Both the position numbers and the translations under genes were made by a program. From positions 1 through 21,483 of the forward strand of contig JBCCZC010000048.1 in NCBI GenBank assembly GCA_039188505.1: DNA of 21,483 nt, given 5' to 3'. The DNA is from JBCCZC01 sp039188505. GTDB taxonomy: Bacteria > Pseudomonadota > Gammaproteobacteria > Xanthomonadales > SZUA-38. Position 1 is the first letter of the stretch. Each line of letters starts with the position of its first letter. A model generated the notes under the pieces. The model saw only the letters and a list, made by a program, of their open reading frames with translations. It was not told the origin of the DNA and did not search any database. Of the stretch, positions 8,111 through 15,316 are shown in pieces.

Positions 8111-10069
8111 CTACTTGCCCTCACAGACATTCTGTTCGTCCGAGTTCAGGAACGGCGCCTGCGGGCACTGGACGTAGCGCAGGCGAACGCCCTTGGGCGT
8201 GAGCTGGTCGGCGCGCATGGCGGGCGGCGCGTTGTTGATCGTGCCGAGGATCTCGCCGGCGTTATGCAGGCCCAGGAAGGAGATCATGTCGTCCTGGTCG
8301 ATGCCGTCGCCGGAGACGCCGATGCCGCCGATGAGGGTCGAGCCGCGATAGATCGGCACGCTGCCCGGAAAGATCTGGATGCCGTTGGCGAGGCGGCCGA
8401 GGCCGGTGCAATTCTGCGGAACGTCGTTTTCGGCAAGCCCGAGCAGGAAGACCACGTGGCCGATCACGCTGTTGTACACCAGGTCGAGCTGCAGCCCGAC
8501 GTTGAACGGGCTCCAGTCGGCAAAGGGCTTGCTGAACGGTCCGTGTTCGGTACCCGGAGCGCCGTCCGGGTAGAAGGGACGGGACAGGTTGCCGCCGGAA
8601 CGGTCCGCGAAAGCGAAGGCCCCATCGTCGAGTGCCGTGGCCGAATCGAGGAAGACCTTGGTGGCGATGACATAGTCGCCGATGGCCATCGCCCCCCCGT
8701 CGGGGTCGTCGAAGAGGTAGTCGACATCGGCCGCTGACCGGAGGTCGTCGCCGGCGTAATCGCCGGAGTAGAAAGATGCGGTCCGCGCTTTCTGGAGGGA
8801 CACGTCGAGACCGAAGATCGGCGCGTCCCGGGTTCGTGCAAGGCCGACGATGACGCCGTTCGTATCAACGATGGAAATGCTGACCCGCGCCTGGGAGCTC
8901 GCCGGGCGTCGGATCTGGGCGCGGGCCCGGTTGGCGATCTTCAGGGCCTCCTGGATCAGTACACGCACCTCGTTTTCCGTCAGCGCGTTGTCCCCGTCCG
9001 TGCCGTCCATCGGTCGAAACCGATTGTTGTTGTTCTCGTCGACGATGACGAAGGCATCCAGGCCCGGATAGTCGAGCTCGTCCGGGCGGACGCCGGATTC
9101 CGGCTGACCGAAAGCGGTGCCGCCCCGGATCGTCCCATCGAAGTAGGTGGCGATCGGGACCAGGAAGCCGCTCAGCGTTTCGAAGCCTGGCGCATTGGCC
9201 GGGTCTGTCGCGAGGTCGGTGGCATCGACGTCGGCGTAGCGGAAGGTCTTGCCCTCGACCGTGATGCGATTGGCCCGACGATCGTTCGGCGCGGAGAAGC
9301 CGAAGGTGCCGGCTACGGCCACGAGTTCATCGATGGAGCGGTCGAGATTCGTCAGGTCCTCATCGAGGGAGTAGACGCCATCCGTCTCGACACCGATGCC
9401 GCCGACCGGGACACCATCGATATAGAGTGGCAAACCACCCGGATCGGCCGCGAGGCCGAGGGGAGAGCGCTGCGGACCGACCTGGACGGCGGCGCCGCTG
9501 GAGCGATTCATGAAATCGGAGCAGGGCAGCTGACTGAACTGCACCCCGAAGAGCGGTCCACTAGGCTGGCCAATCTCGCCGGGGTTGAAGTTCTCCTGGA
9601 CGATCTGACCGGCGGTCCGCGTCGTGAAGGCGTTGCCTTCCGAACTCAGGAACGCGCCGGTAATCGCCTTGGTCATCGACGCGACCGCAGGCGGGCCGCC
9701 GACGCCATCGTCCAGGATCAGACCGTTGAGACCCTCATTTGCGCCACGGCCTGGTATCGAGAGTGCCGTGGGTGCGCCATCCATCGCATAGACGGCCAGC
9801 ACGTTGCCGACCCGATCGACGACAGAGATGATCGCTGGAGCACCCTGTGCCGAGGCTTCCGCTGCGGCCTGGGCGATGATCCGTCGCACCTGAGACTCGC
9901 TGAGCTTCGATTCCGCGGTCGCGCAGGAGCCGGTGCAGCCCTGACCGGCGTTGGTCTGGGGCGGTGGTTCGGCCGTACCCGGTGGTTCCGAGCGGCTGCC
10001 GCCGCCACAGCCCGCGAGCGACAGCATTCCCGCTGTCGCGATGGCCCATGCGATCTGTTTCCTGGTCAT
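8111..10069 (-). CDS. Lipoprotein with two HbpS/GlcG-type heme-binding-like domains (652 aa)
   Basis: The start at 10069 is chosen over an upstream ATG at 10270 because GGGGGAG precedes it and it gives a lipoprotein signal with lipobox LAGC (Cys21). Two divergent copies of the HbpS/GlcG (DUF336) fold follow. Copy 1 is at about 57-258, with AIISVVDRVGNVLAVYAMDG, a TKA-type helix near 133 and GGLPLYIDGVPVGGIGV near 211. Copy 2 is at about 364-612, with SISIVDTNGVIVG, LQKARTASF near 425 and SVPIYRGSTLIGGIGVSGDG near 570. Each copy has an insertion, and an Asp/Asn-rich linker near 343-362 might bind calcium. HbpS itself is an extracellular heme-binding, redox-responsive protein in Streptomyces; whether heme binds here is unknown. 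Encoded between the two cytochromes and coupled to the barrel gene, it may shuttle heme, sense redox state or plug the conduit. Confidence 0.82.
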   Translation of the reverse strand: MTRKQIAWAIATAGMLSLAGCGGGSRSEPPGTAEPPPQTNAGQGCTGSCATAESKLSESQVRRIIAQAAAEASAQGAPAIISVVDRVGNVLAVYAMDGAPTALSIPGRGANEGLNGLILDDGVGGPPAVASMTKAITGAFLSSEGNAFTTRTAGQIVQENFNPGEIGQPSGPLFGVQFSQLPCSDFMNRSSGAAVQVGPQRSPLGLAADPGGLPLYIDGVPVGGIGVETDGVYSLDEDLTNLDRSIDELVAVAGTFGFSAPNDRRANRITVEGKTFRYADVDATDLATDPANAPGFETLSGFLVPIATYFDGTIRGGTAFGQPESGVRPDELDYPGLDAFVIVDENNNNRFRPMDGTDGDNALTENEVRVLIQEALKIANRARAQIRRPASSQARVSISIVDTNGVIVGLARTRDAPIFGLDVSLQKARTASFYSGDYAGDDLRSAADVDYLFDDPDGGAMAIGDYVIATKVFLDSATALDDGAFAFADRSGGNLSRPFYPDGAPGTEHGPFSKPFADWSPFNVGLQLDLVYNSVIGHVVFLLGLAENDVPQNCTGLGRLANGIQIFPGSVPIYRGSTLIGGIGVSGDGIDQDDMISFLGLHNAGEILGTINNAPPAMRADQLTPKGVRLRYVQCPQAPFLNSDEQNVCEGK

Positions 10070-10106
10070 GCGCTCCCCCGCTTGACGAGTGCCTGGTACT
10101 GGCCGG

Positions 10107-11813
10107 TCACGAACCGGCCAGTGTGAGTTCCGTATGGCCGTGGTACTGGTGACAGTCGATGCACGGCGATGCCACCTTGTTGGGCACATCCTCACCGCCG
10201 TGGCAATCACGGCAGCCGACGACCGTCTCGCCCTTCCACGTGGCCGTATCGATACCGGGCAGCAGGACATCGTTGCTGCTGTCCGACACGCCTGCGGCGT
10301 GACAGCTCTCGCAATTCATGGTGACGTGGCTCTGGTGCGTGAAACGCGCATCGGTATGCCAGACGCCCTGGATGCGGACCTTCGCGACATTCCAGGTCAG
10401 GCTGTCGCCTTCACCGACCCGCGAGACGTCGTGGCAAACGCCGCAGGCCTGGCCCTCGAAGAGACCCTTGGCCGTGCGCATGGCGGCCTCGTTGGACCAT
10501 TGCGTGATCTCCAGCCGCTCCTGCCGCGTGATGGCCTCGCCCGGACGACGGCGCTTGCGTACGACCTGCGGAGCCGATGCGTCCGCGACGGTGCCCCGAA
10601 GCGCCTTGTCGGCGTAATAGCCTTCGAGCATGTAGACGACTTCGGCGGCGTTGCCGTGCGGCACCTGGCGATCGGGGGCCGCGGGATCGAAGCCCAGCGT
10701 GTGGCATTCGTGACACATGGTGTCGAAGGCGACCGGCTCCATCAGCGCGCCACCGGGTTCCGGTGCGTGGCAATCGGCGCACGCCAGGACACGCTCACCG
10801 CTCGGCGCGGCGATCCCGTCGGCCGCGAGATGGACATCGTGCGGGAACTTCAGGTTCGAGTCCTCGGACAGCGTCGGCGACCCCAGGAGCTCGCGGCGGG
10901 GCGCGTAGTTGCCATCGGCGTCCCAGCCGGCCAGTTCAACCTTGAACTGCGGATGATCGTGTGTGAAGTCGGAGGCATTGGCCAGAAGCGTCTTGCCCTG
11001 GGTGGTCGTGTCCAGGTTCGCGTGACAATCCGTGCAGAGCGCCTGTCGGTCGACGATCAGACCGTCGAGGCCGTTGTGGTCCTTGTGGCACTTCGCGCAG
11101 GGGGTGTTCGTAAGCGCGGGCAGGTCGAAGAAGCTGTCGTCCGCGTGGGCCGGCGTCGCCGTATGACAGGCGATGCACTGCTCGTCGCGAACGCTCTGGA
11201 AAGGCTTCGCGTGGCAGAGCTCGCAGTTCTCGCCGAAGAAGTGATGAGCGGCCTGCAGCGTGCCGGATTCCCAGACACCATCGCTGGGCAAGCCGGGCGT
11301 GCTACGCAGGGTATCGTTCACGGCCGGGACCTGGTCGCCAACGATCGGGATGATCAGTCCGATGGCGAGAAACGCGACAAAGAACAGCCAGGCGGGGCCC
11401 CGTTTTCCGAGCCAGGTTTCCGCGAGGCTCGTGGCAACCTTCGCGCCGGCAGCCTCGTCGGCCTCGTCCTGCTCGATCTCGCTGATCTCGACGGCAGCAT
11501 CGTAGCCGTCCGGCGCCTTGATGAACTCGATCTGAGTCGCGCCGATGAGGAGCTTGGAGCCGACGCCAGCGCCCGCCGCGGACTGGAGCTTACCGTCGAC
11601 CCGAACGCCGGAGGAGATGAGTGATTCGACCCGGTACCGGTTCGCCTTCAGCGGCACGACACGCGCATGCTCGAGTGCGGCTTTGAGGTCCGAAAGAAAG
11701 ACGGCGTTGGCCGCGCTGCGGCCGATCGTGAGGTTCGAGCCCGAGTAGCTGTCGTCCGAGCGGGTCGTCACGCCCTTGCGGGAGGTCATGACGGTTCTGA
11801 TCAACCAGCGCAT
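10107..11813 (-). CDS. FHA-like domain / transmembrane helix / periplasmic decaheme cytochrome c fusion (568 aa)
   Basis: Residues about 20-110 resemble a forkhead-associated domain: a GRS turn at 31-33, ALEHA with His49 where the family has SxxH, then short beta strands. The family Ser of that motif is Ala here, so phosphothreonine binding is uncertain. An acidic linker leads to one membrane helix at about 140-158, following LGKRGP, so the N-terminus should be cytoplasmic and the rest periplasmic. Ten CxxCH motifs start at residues 197, 213, 239, 260, 345, 367, 457, 501, 534 and 551. A basic patch (KRRRPGE) lies near 420. The gene follows the b-type cytochrome by 13 bp, whose stop overlaps this gene's AGGGGAG site. 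Its likely role is to accept electrons from the membrane b cytochrome and pass them across the periplasm. Confidence 0.88.
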   Translation of the reverse strand: MRWLIRTVMTSRKGVTTRSDDSYSGSNLTIGRSAANAVFLSDLKAALEHARVVPLKANRYRVESLISSGVRVDGKLQSAAGAGVGSKLLIGATQIEFIKAPDGYDAAVEISEIEQDEADEAAGAKVATSLAETWLGKRGPAWLFFVAFLAIGLIIPIVGDQVPAVNDTLRSTPGLPSDGVWESGTLQAAHHFFGENCELCHAKPFQSVRDEQCIACHTATPAHADDSFFDLPALTNTPCAKCHKDHNGLDGLIVDRQALCTDCHANLDTTTQGKTLLANASDFTHDHPQFKVELAGWDADGNYAPRRELLGSPTLSEDSNLKFPHDVHLAADGIAAPSGERVLACADCHAPEPGGALMEPVAFDTMCHECHTLGFDPAAPDRQVPHGNAAEVVYMLEGYYADKALRGTVADASAPQVVRKRRRPGEAITRQERLEITQWSNEAAMRTAKGLFEGQACGVCHDVSRVGEGDSLTWNVAKVRIQGVWHTDARFTHQSHVTMNCESCHAAGVSDSSNDVLLPGIDTATWKGETVVGCRDCHGGEDVPNKVASPCIDCHQYHGHTELTLAGS

Positions 11814-11826
11814 ACCCGTACTCCCC

Positions 11827-12723
11827 TCACCAGTAGTAGAAGACCGAGACGATGTGCGCGCTCAGAGCTCCGAGCAGCGCGAACGTCATGGGCACATGCA
11901 GGAAGAGCCAGATGTCCATCATCGCCTGATAGTGGATGTCCCGGGCGATCTTCGAGGCCAGCGCCTTCTTCCGGCTCAGCAGGTCGAGAAGCCGTCGCAG
12001 ACGTTCGGCGTCTTCACCGCCGGAGCCGGCGAGGAAATCGACCATCGCGAACATCGTGGGCATGTCCTGGGTCTGCTGCTTCTTGTCGGAGGCCTGCACC
12101 TCCTCGATCATGTCGCGCGTCTGCTCCAGTGCGGACTCCGTGGCGTCAGCCGCTGTCAGCTGGGCCCAGACACCGCCGCCGAGCTTCGTGTTTTCGATCG
12201 AGCGGACGACCATCGCGTGGACCTTGGGCCCCAGCTTGTCGGCGACGCGAAGGCTTTCATCGTCGAGCTCCGCAATCTCCGCGAGCATCGTCGCGCGGTC
12301 GGTATTGGCCCGGTTCCGGGTCATCAGAGTCGGGTAGCGCGAGTAGGCGTAGATGCCGAAGAAGCCTGAGAAGATGACGATCATCATCAGGACGTAGGCG
12401 GCCGTATGGATGTTCCAGCCGAACTGAAAGCCCGTGTGCAGCGTCGCGATGAGGATCAAGGAGGCCCCGAGGTAGACGTGCCCCGACAGCCAGCCGCGCA
12501 GTGAACCGAGTCGATTGTTGTAGGTCCGCTTGCGATAACCGAAGAGCGTCAGCCAGACGATCAGCACCGCACCAATAGTGCCCAGCGTGTAGCCGAGCCA
12601 GGTGCCACCGTTCGGGCCGACAAAGGGGTCGTGCCAGATGTAGGCGACCAGGGACCCGATCATGAGGATCATGGCCCACCAGAGGTAGCGGAATCGCGCG
12701 TGATTTAGAAACGAGTCTTGCAT
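11827..12723 (-). CDS. Diheme b-type cytochrome membrane subunit (298 aa)
   Basis: Hydrophobic segments lie at about residues 13-30, 43-62, 82-100, 108-127 and 270-295, giving about five helices. His82/His96 in the third and His276/His290 in the last are each 14 apart. This is the pattern for two b hemes stacked across a membrane between two helices, as in bc1 cytochrome b and ferric-reductase-type proteins. About 140 charged, partly helical residues separate helices four and five, an unusually long soluble loop. With five helices the two ends should face opposite sides; I cannot fix which side the loop faces. The gene sits between the FAD/FeS gene (30-bp gap) and the FHA-cytochrome gene (13-bp gap), so it probably carries electrons between the cytoplasmic oxidoreductase and the periplasmic hemes, possibly with quinone. 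A G-run site (GGGGGA) precedes the ATG. Confidence 0.82.
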   Translation of the reverse strand: MQDSFLNHARFRYLWWAMILMIGSLVAYIWHDPFVGPNGGTWLGYTLGTIGAVLIVWLTLFGYRKRTYNNRLGSLRGWLSGHVYLGASLILIATLHTGFQFGWNIHTAAYVLMMIVIFSGFFGIYAYSRYPTLMTRNRANTDRATMLAEIAELDDESLRVADKLGPKVHAMVVRSIENTKLGGGVWAQLTAADATESALEQTRDMIEEVQASDKKQQTQDMPTMFAMVDFLAGSGGEDAERLRRLLDLLSRKKALASKIARDIHYQAMMDIWLFLHVPMTFALLGALSAHIVSVFYYW

Positions 12724-12753
12724 GCCGAGTTTTCCCCCGTACGTCGGCCCCTG

Positions 12754-15150
12754 TCAGGATTTCGATTTTGCGTATGCCGGCAAATCCTCAGGACTGATCC
12801 GGATCGCTGCCCCCGTCGGACAGGACCTCACGCAAGCGGCTCCCCCAGGAAGCCCCTTGCACATGTCGCACTTCACGGCCTTCTTTTCCCCAGAACCTTT
12901 GGCCGCAAGATCTTCTCCCGGTCCGGCGCCACGGCCGAACAGGAGCCACTGCAGGATGCCCGGCTTCTTCGGCTTCTTCGCCGACATGTGAATCACGCCA
13001 TAGGGGCAGTTCCGCTCGCAGTTGCCGCACCCGATGCAATTGTCGGCGATGAACACCTCGCCGTCGGGTGCGCGCCGGATGGCGTCCGGCGGGCAATCCT
13101 TCATGCAGTGCGGGTGCTCGCAATGCCGGCAGGAAGTCGGCACGTGGATGGTCGCGTAGGTCGGACCCGCCTCCCGGTGCAGCCGGGAGGTGCCGCCGTG
13201 GGTCTCGGCACACGCCTTCTCGCAGTTGTCGCAGCGCACGCAGAGCGCTTCATCGATCAGCAGGATGTCCGTGGCCTCGCCGACGCCCTGGGAAACAAGG
13301 AACGAGATCACGTCGCCGCCCTCAGGCGCGGACTGCATCTGCAGATTGGCCGCGGCGCGTTGCCGGTATTCGGACTGGAGTCGCAGGCGCAGTTCAGGCT
13401 CCCGGATGAGCAACTCCTTGAAGGCATCGCCGTCAAGGCGGATCGTCTCCGTCGCGATCGCGGCCTTGGCCGTCGCCGAGCGCTGGTTGTCTCCCAGCAG
13501 CGCCATCTCGCCCACGTAATTGCCCGCGGGCACGTAGGACAGGACGACGTCCCGGCCACCGATGCTCCGGGAAATGGTCAGCGATCCCACCCGGACAACG
13601 TGCAGGCAGTCGCCGGGTTCGCCTTCCTCGAACAACACATCGCCGGCCTTGAACGACTCCAGCGTTGCGGTGGCCACGACGTCCTGGAGCTTCTCTGCCG
13701 GGGTGTCCGGGGCGAAGCGCGACTGGATGGCCCGCATGATGAAGGCCTCGTCGATTACGCGCTTGACGGCGTCGACGGAGTTGATGAGCTTGTTCATCGA
13801 CCGTCGCGGCGTCTCGATGAGTACGCAGTCCCTGCCTGCGAGCGTCGTCGCGGACCGGCGACGGCCGGAAATGAGGCTCATCTCGCCGAAGAACTCGCCG
13901 GCGCCCAGCTTGATCTTCTTGCCGCTGGCCTCATCGACCACGATCTCGACCTCGCCCTCGACGATCGAGAAGAAGGTGTTGGTGTAGTCGTTCTTGGCAA
14001 AGACCACGTCGCCGGGCGACGGGGTCAGGATGTCGCTGTCGAGCATGAACTCCCGCAGCTGCAGCGCGGTGATGGGTGCGAGCAGCGGCACGTTTTTCTG
14101 GATCTTCTCGAGCGCGGCGTTCACGGTCGAGAAGCCCGGCATGTTCTTGAACTTCTCGCGGAGCAGGGGTTCGTCGGCTGGCTCCACGTCGTTGCCGAGG
14201 ATGAACTCCACGACCTCATAGCCCTGGTTCATCGCCTGCTTGATCAGCGGGTAGCCGCCGAGCGCGCCGATGATGTAGAGGCCCGGAACGTTGGACTCGT
14301 ATTTCGGTGAGATCGCCGGAACGGATGCGGGATCGTTGTTCGGGAACTCGATGCCGCAGGATTCGACGAAGCGCCGCGGGGGAATGGCGCCGAGCCGGCC
14401 GATGATGCGGTCGACGTCGATTTCCGCGGTGCCGTCCTTGGTGTTCAAGATCAGCTTGCCGGGCTTCGGGCCGTCCGGGGTCTCCGTCACGGACCCGACG
14501 TTGGTGCTGTAGAAGCACTGGATCCGACCGTCCTCGATGGCCTTCAGGATCGCCTGGTTGTTACCGTCCTTCGCCCGAGCGAATTCGTCCCGCCTGTTCA
14601 CGATGGACACGGTGTTGTGGCCCGACAGCGACACCGCATTCTCGATGGCGGCGTCTCCCGCGCCGACGACGACGATCGTTTCGCCCTCGTACTCGTCGGG
14701 GTCGTCAAGCTGGTACTGGACGAACGGCAGATCCTCGCCTTCGACCCCGAGCTTGCGGATGTTGCCTTGGAGGCCGATGCCCAGAACGACACTCTCGGCC
14801 TTGATCTCGGCTCCGGCCTTCGTCGTTATGGTGAACAGGTCACCGTCCTTCTGGATGCCGGTGACCTCGTTGCGGTAGTAGACGTTCGCCTTGGTCTTCT
14901 CAATACCCTGGTCCCAGGCGCCCAGCACCGCTTCCCGCGGCCCGGCTTCGAATTCGAGAGGACTCCGCAGCGGCAGGATGTCCGGCTCGGCCATGACATG
15001 CTTGCCTTTCTGGTACTGATAGATCGTGTGGGAGAGGTGCTCTTCGGTCTCGAGCAAAACGTGTGAGGTGCCGTTCTCGGCGGCGCGCGCCGCAGCACTC
15101 AGGCCAGCGGGTCCGGAACCCACCACCGCGATCTTGAAGACTTCCGACAT
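12754..15150 (-). CDS. FAD/NADPH oxidoreductase fused to two cyclic-nucleotide-binding domains and a four-[4Fe-4S] module (798 aa)
   Basis: Residues 1-320 form a thioredoxin-reductase-like flavoprotein: FAD motif GSGPAG at 11-16, NADPH motif VVGAGDAA at 161-168, and NRRDEFAR at 185-192 like the 2'-phosphate-binding HRRxxxR of TrxB. The TrxB redox CxxC is absent, so electrons must go elsewhere. Two CNB domains follow at about 376-456 and 496-582; both keep the phosphate-cassette Glu and Arg (E423/R432 in FGEMSLISGRRRSAT, E548/R557 in GEMALLGDNQRSAT). The C-terminus has 16 cysteines in four groups (637-647, 674-686, 705-715, 761-777), as in DmsB-type ferredoxin subunits. I place the start at 15150 because a GAGGGGGGG box ends 2 bases before it; ATG at 15180 is an alternative. 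As first gene of the operon it should exchange electrons with the b cytochrome in the cytoplasm, perhaps gated by cAMP or a similar nucleotide. Confidence 0.9.
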   Translation of the reverse strand: MSEVFKIAVVGSGPAGLSAAARAAENGTSHVLLETEEHLSHTIYQYQKGKHVMAEPDILPLRSPLEFEAGPREAVLGAWDQGIEKTKANVYYRNEVTGIQKDGDLFTITTKAGAEIKAESVVLGIGLQGNIRKLGVEGEDLPFVQYQLDDPDEYEGETIVVVGAGDAAIENAVSLSGHNTVSIVNRRDEFARAKDGNNQAILKAIEDGRIQCFYSTNVGSVTETPDGPKPGKLILNTKDGTAEIDVDRIIGRLGAIPPRRFVESCGIEFPNNDPASVPAISPKYESNVPGLYIIGALGGYPLIKQAMNQGYEVVEFILGNDVEPADEPLLREKFKNMPGFSTVNAALEKIQKNVPLLAPITALQLREFMLDSDILTPSPGDVVFAKNDYTNTFFSIVEGEVEIVVDEASGKKIKLGAGEFFGEMSLISGRRRSATTLAGRDCVLIETPRRSMNKLINSVDAVKRVIDEAFIMRAIQSRFAPDTPAEKLQDVVATATLESFKAGDVLFEEGEPGDCLHVVRVGSLTISRSIGGRDVVLSYVPAGNYVGEMALLGDNQRSATAKAAIATETIRLDGDAFKELLIREPELRLRLQSEYRQRAAANLQMQSAPEGGDVISFLVSQGVGEATDILLIDEALCVRCDNCEKACAETHGGTSRLHREAGPTYATIHVPTSCRHCEHPHCMKDCPPDAIRRAPDGEVFIADNCIGCGNCERNCPYGVIHMSAKKPKKPGILQWLLFGRGAGPGEDLAAKGSGEKKAVKCDMCKGLPGGAACVRSCPTGAAIRISPEDLPAYAKSKS

Positions 15151-15234
15151 TTCCCCCCCCTCGGACGAGCCGAGCCGCAACGAGAGTCGGGAGCGGTGGC
15201 TTGTCCCCAGTGCATCGCCCCCACGATATGCAGC

Positions 15235-15263
15235 ATTGTAGCGAATCGAGCGTGCCGCTAGAA
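15235..15263 (-). promoter_or_regulatory. Candidate promoter of the cytochrome operon
   Basis: On the minus strand TTCTAG (15263-15258) and TACAAT (15240-15235) are separated by 17 bp, in the 166-bp gap upstream of the six-gene operon. The -10 box is good and the -35 box poor, so activation by a regulator is plausible. The leader would be about 78 bases. The remaining bases of the gap show no gene and no clear terminator for the peptidase gene. Confidence 0.35.
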
Positions 15264-15316
15264 GGGCGGTTCACAAGTGAAACGATCAGGGGCCGAAAAG
15301 GATGCCTCAGGCGCGC

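Noticed and set aside
10089..11624. 511-codon plus-strand open frame opposite the FHA-cytochrome gene
   Set aside because: It is an antisense shadow; the minus strand encodes a coherent multidomain protein.
12718..14310. 530-codon plus-strand open frame opposite the oxidoreductase gene
   Set aside because: It is an antisense shadow of a gene with clear FAD, CNB and FeS motifs.
12754..15150. Annotation as an ordinary thioredoxin reductase (trxB)
   Set aside because: The FAD/NADPH core is similar, but the redox-active CxxC is absent and the protein carries CNB and FeS modules, so the name would mislead.
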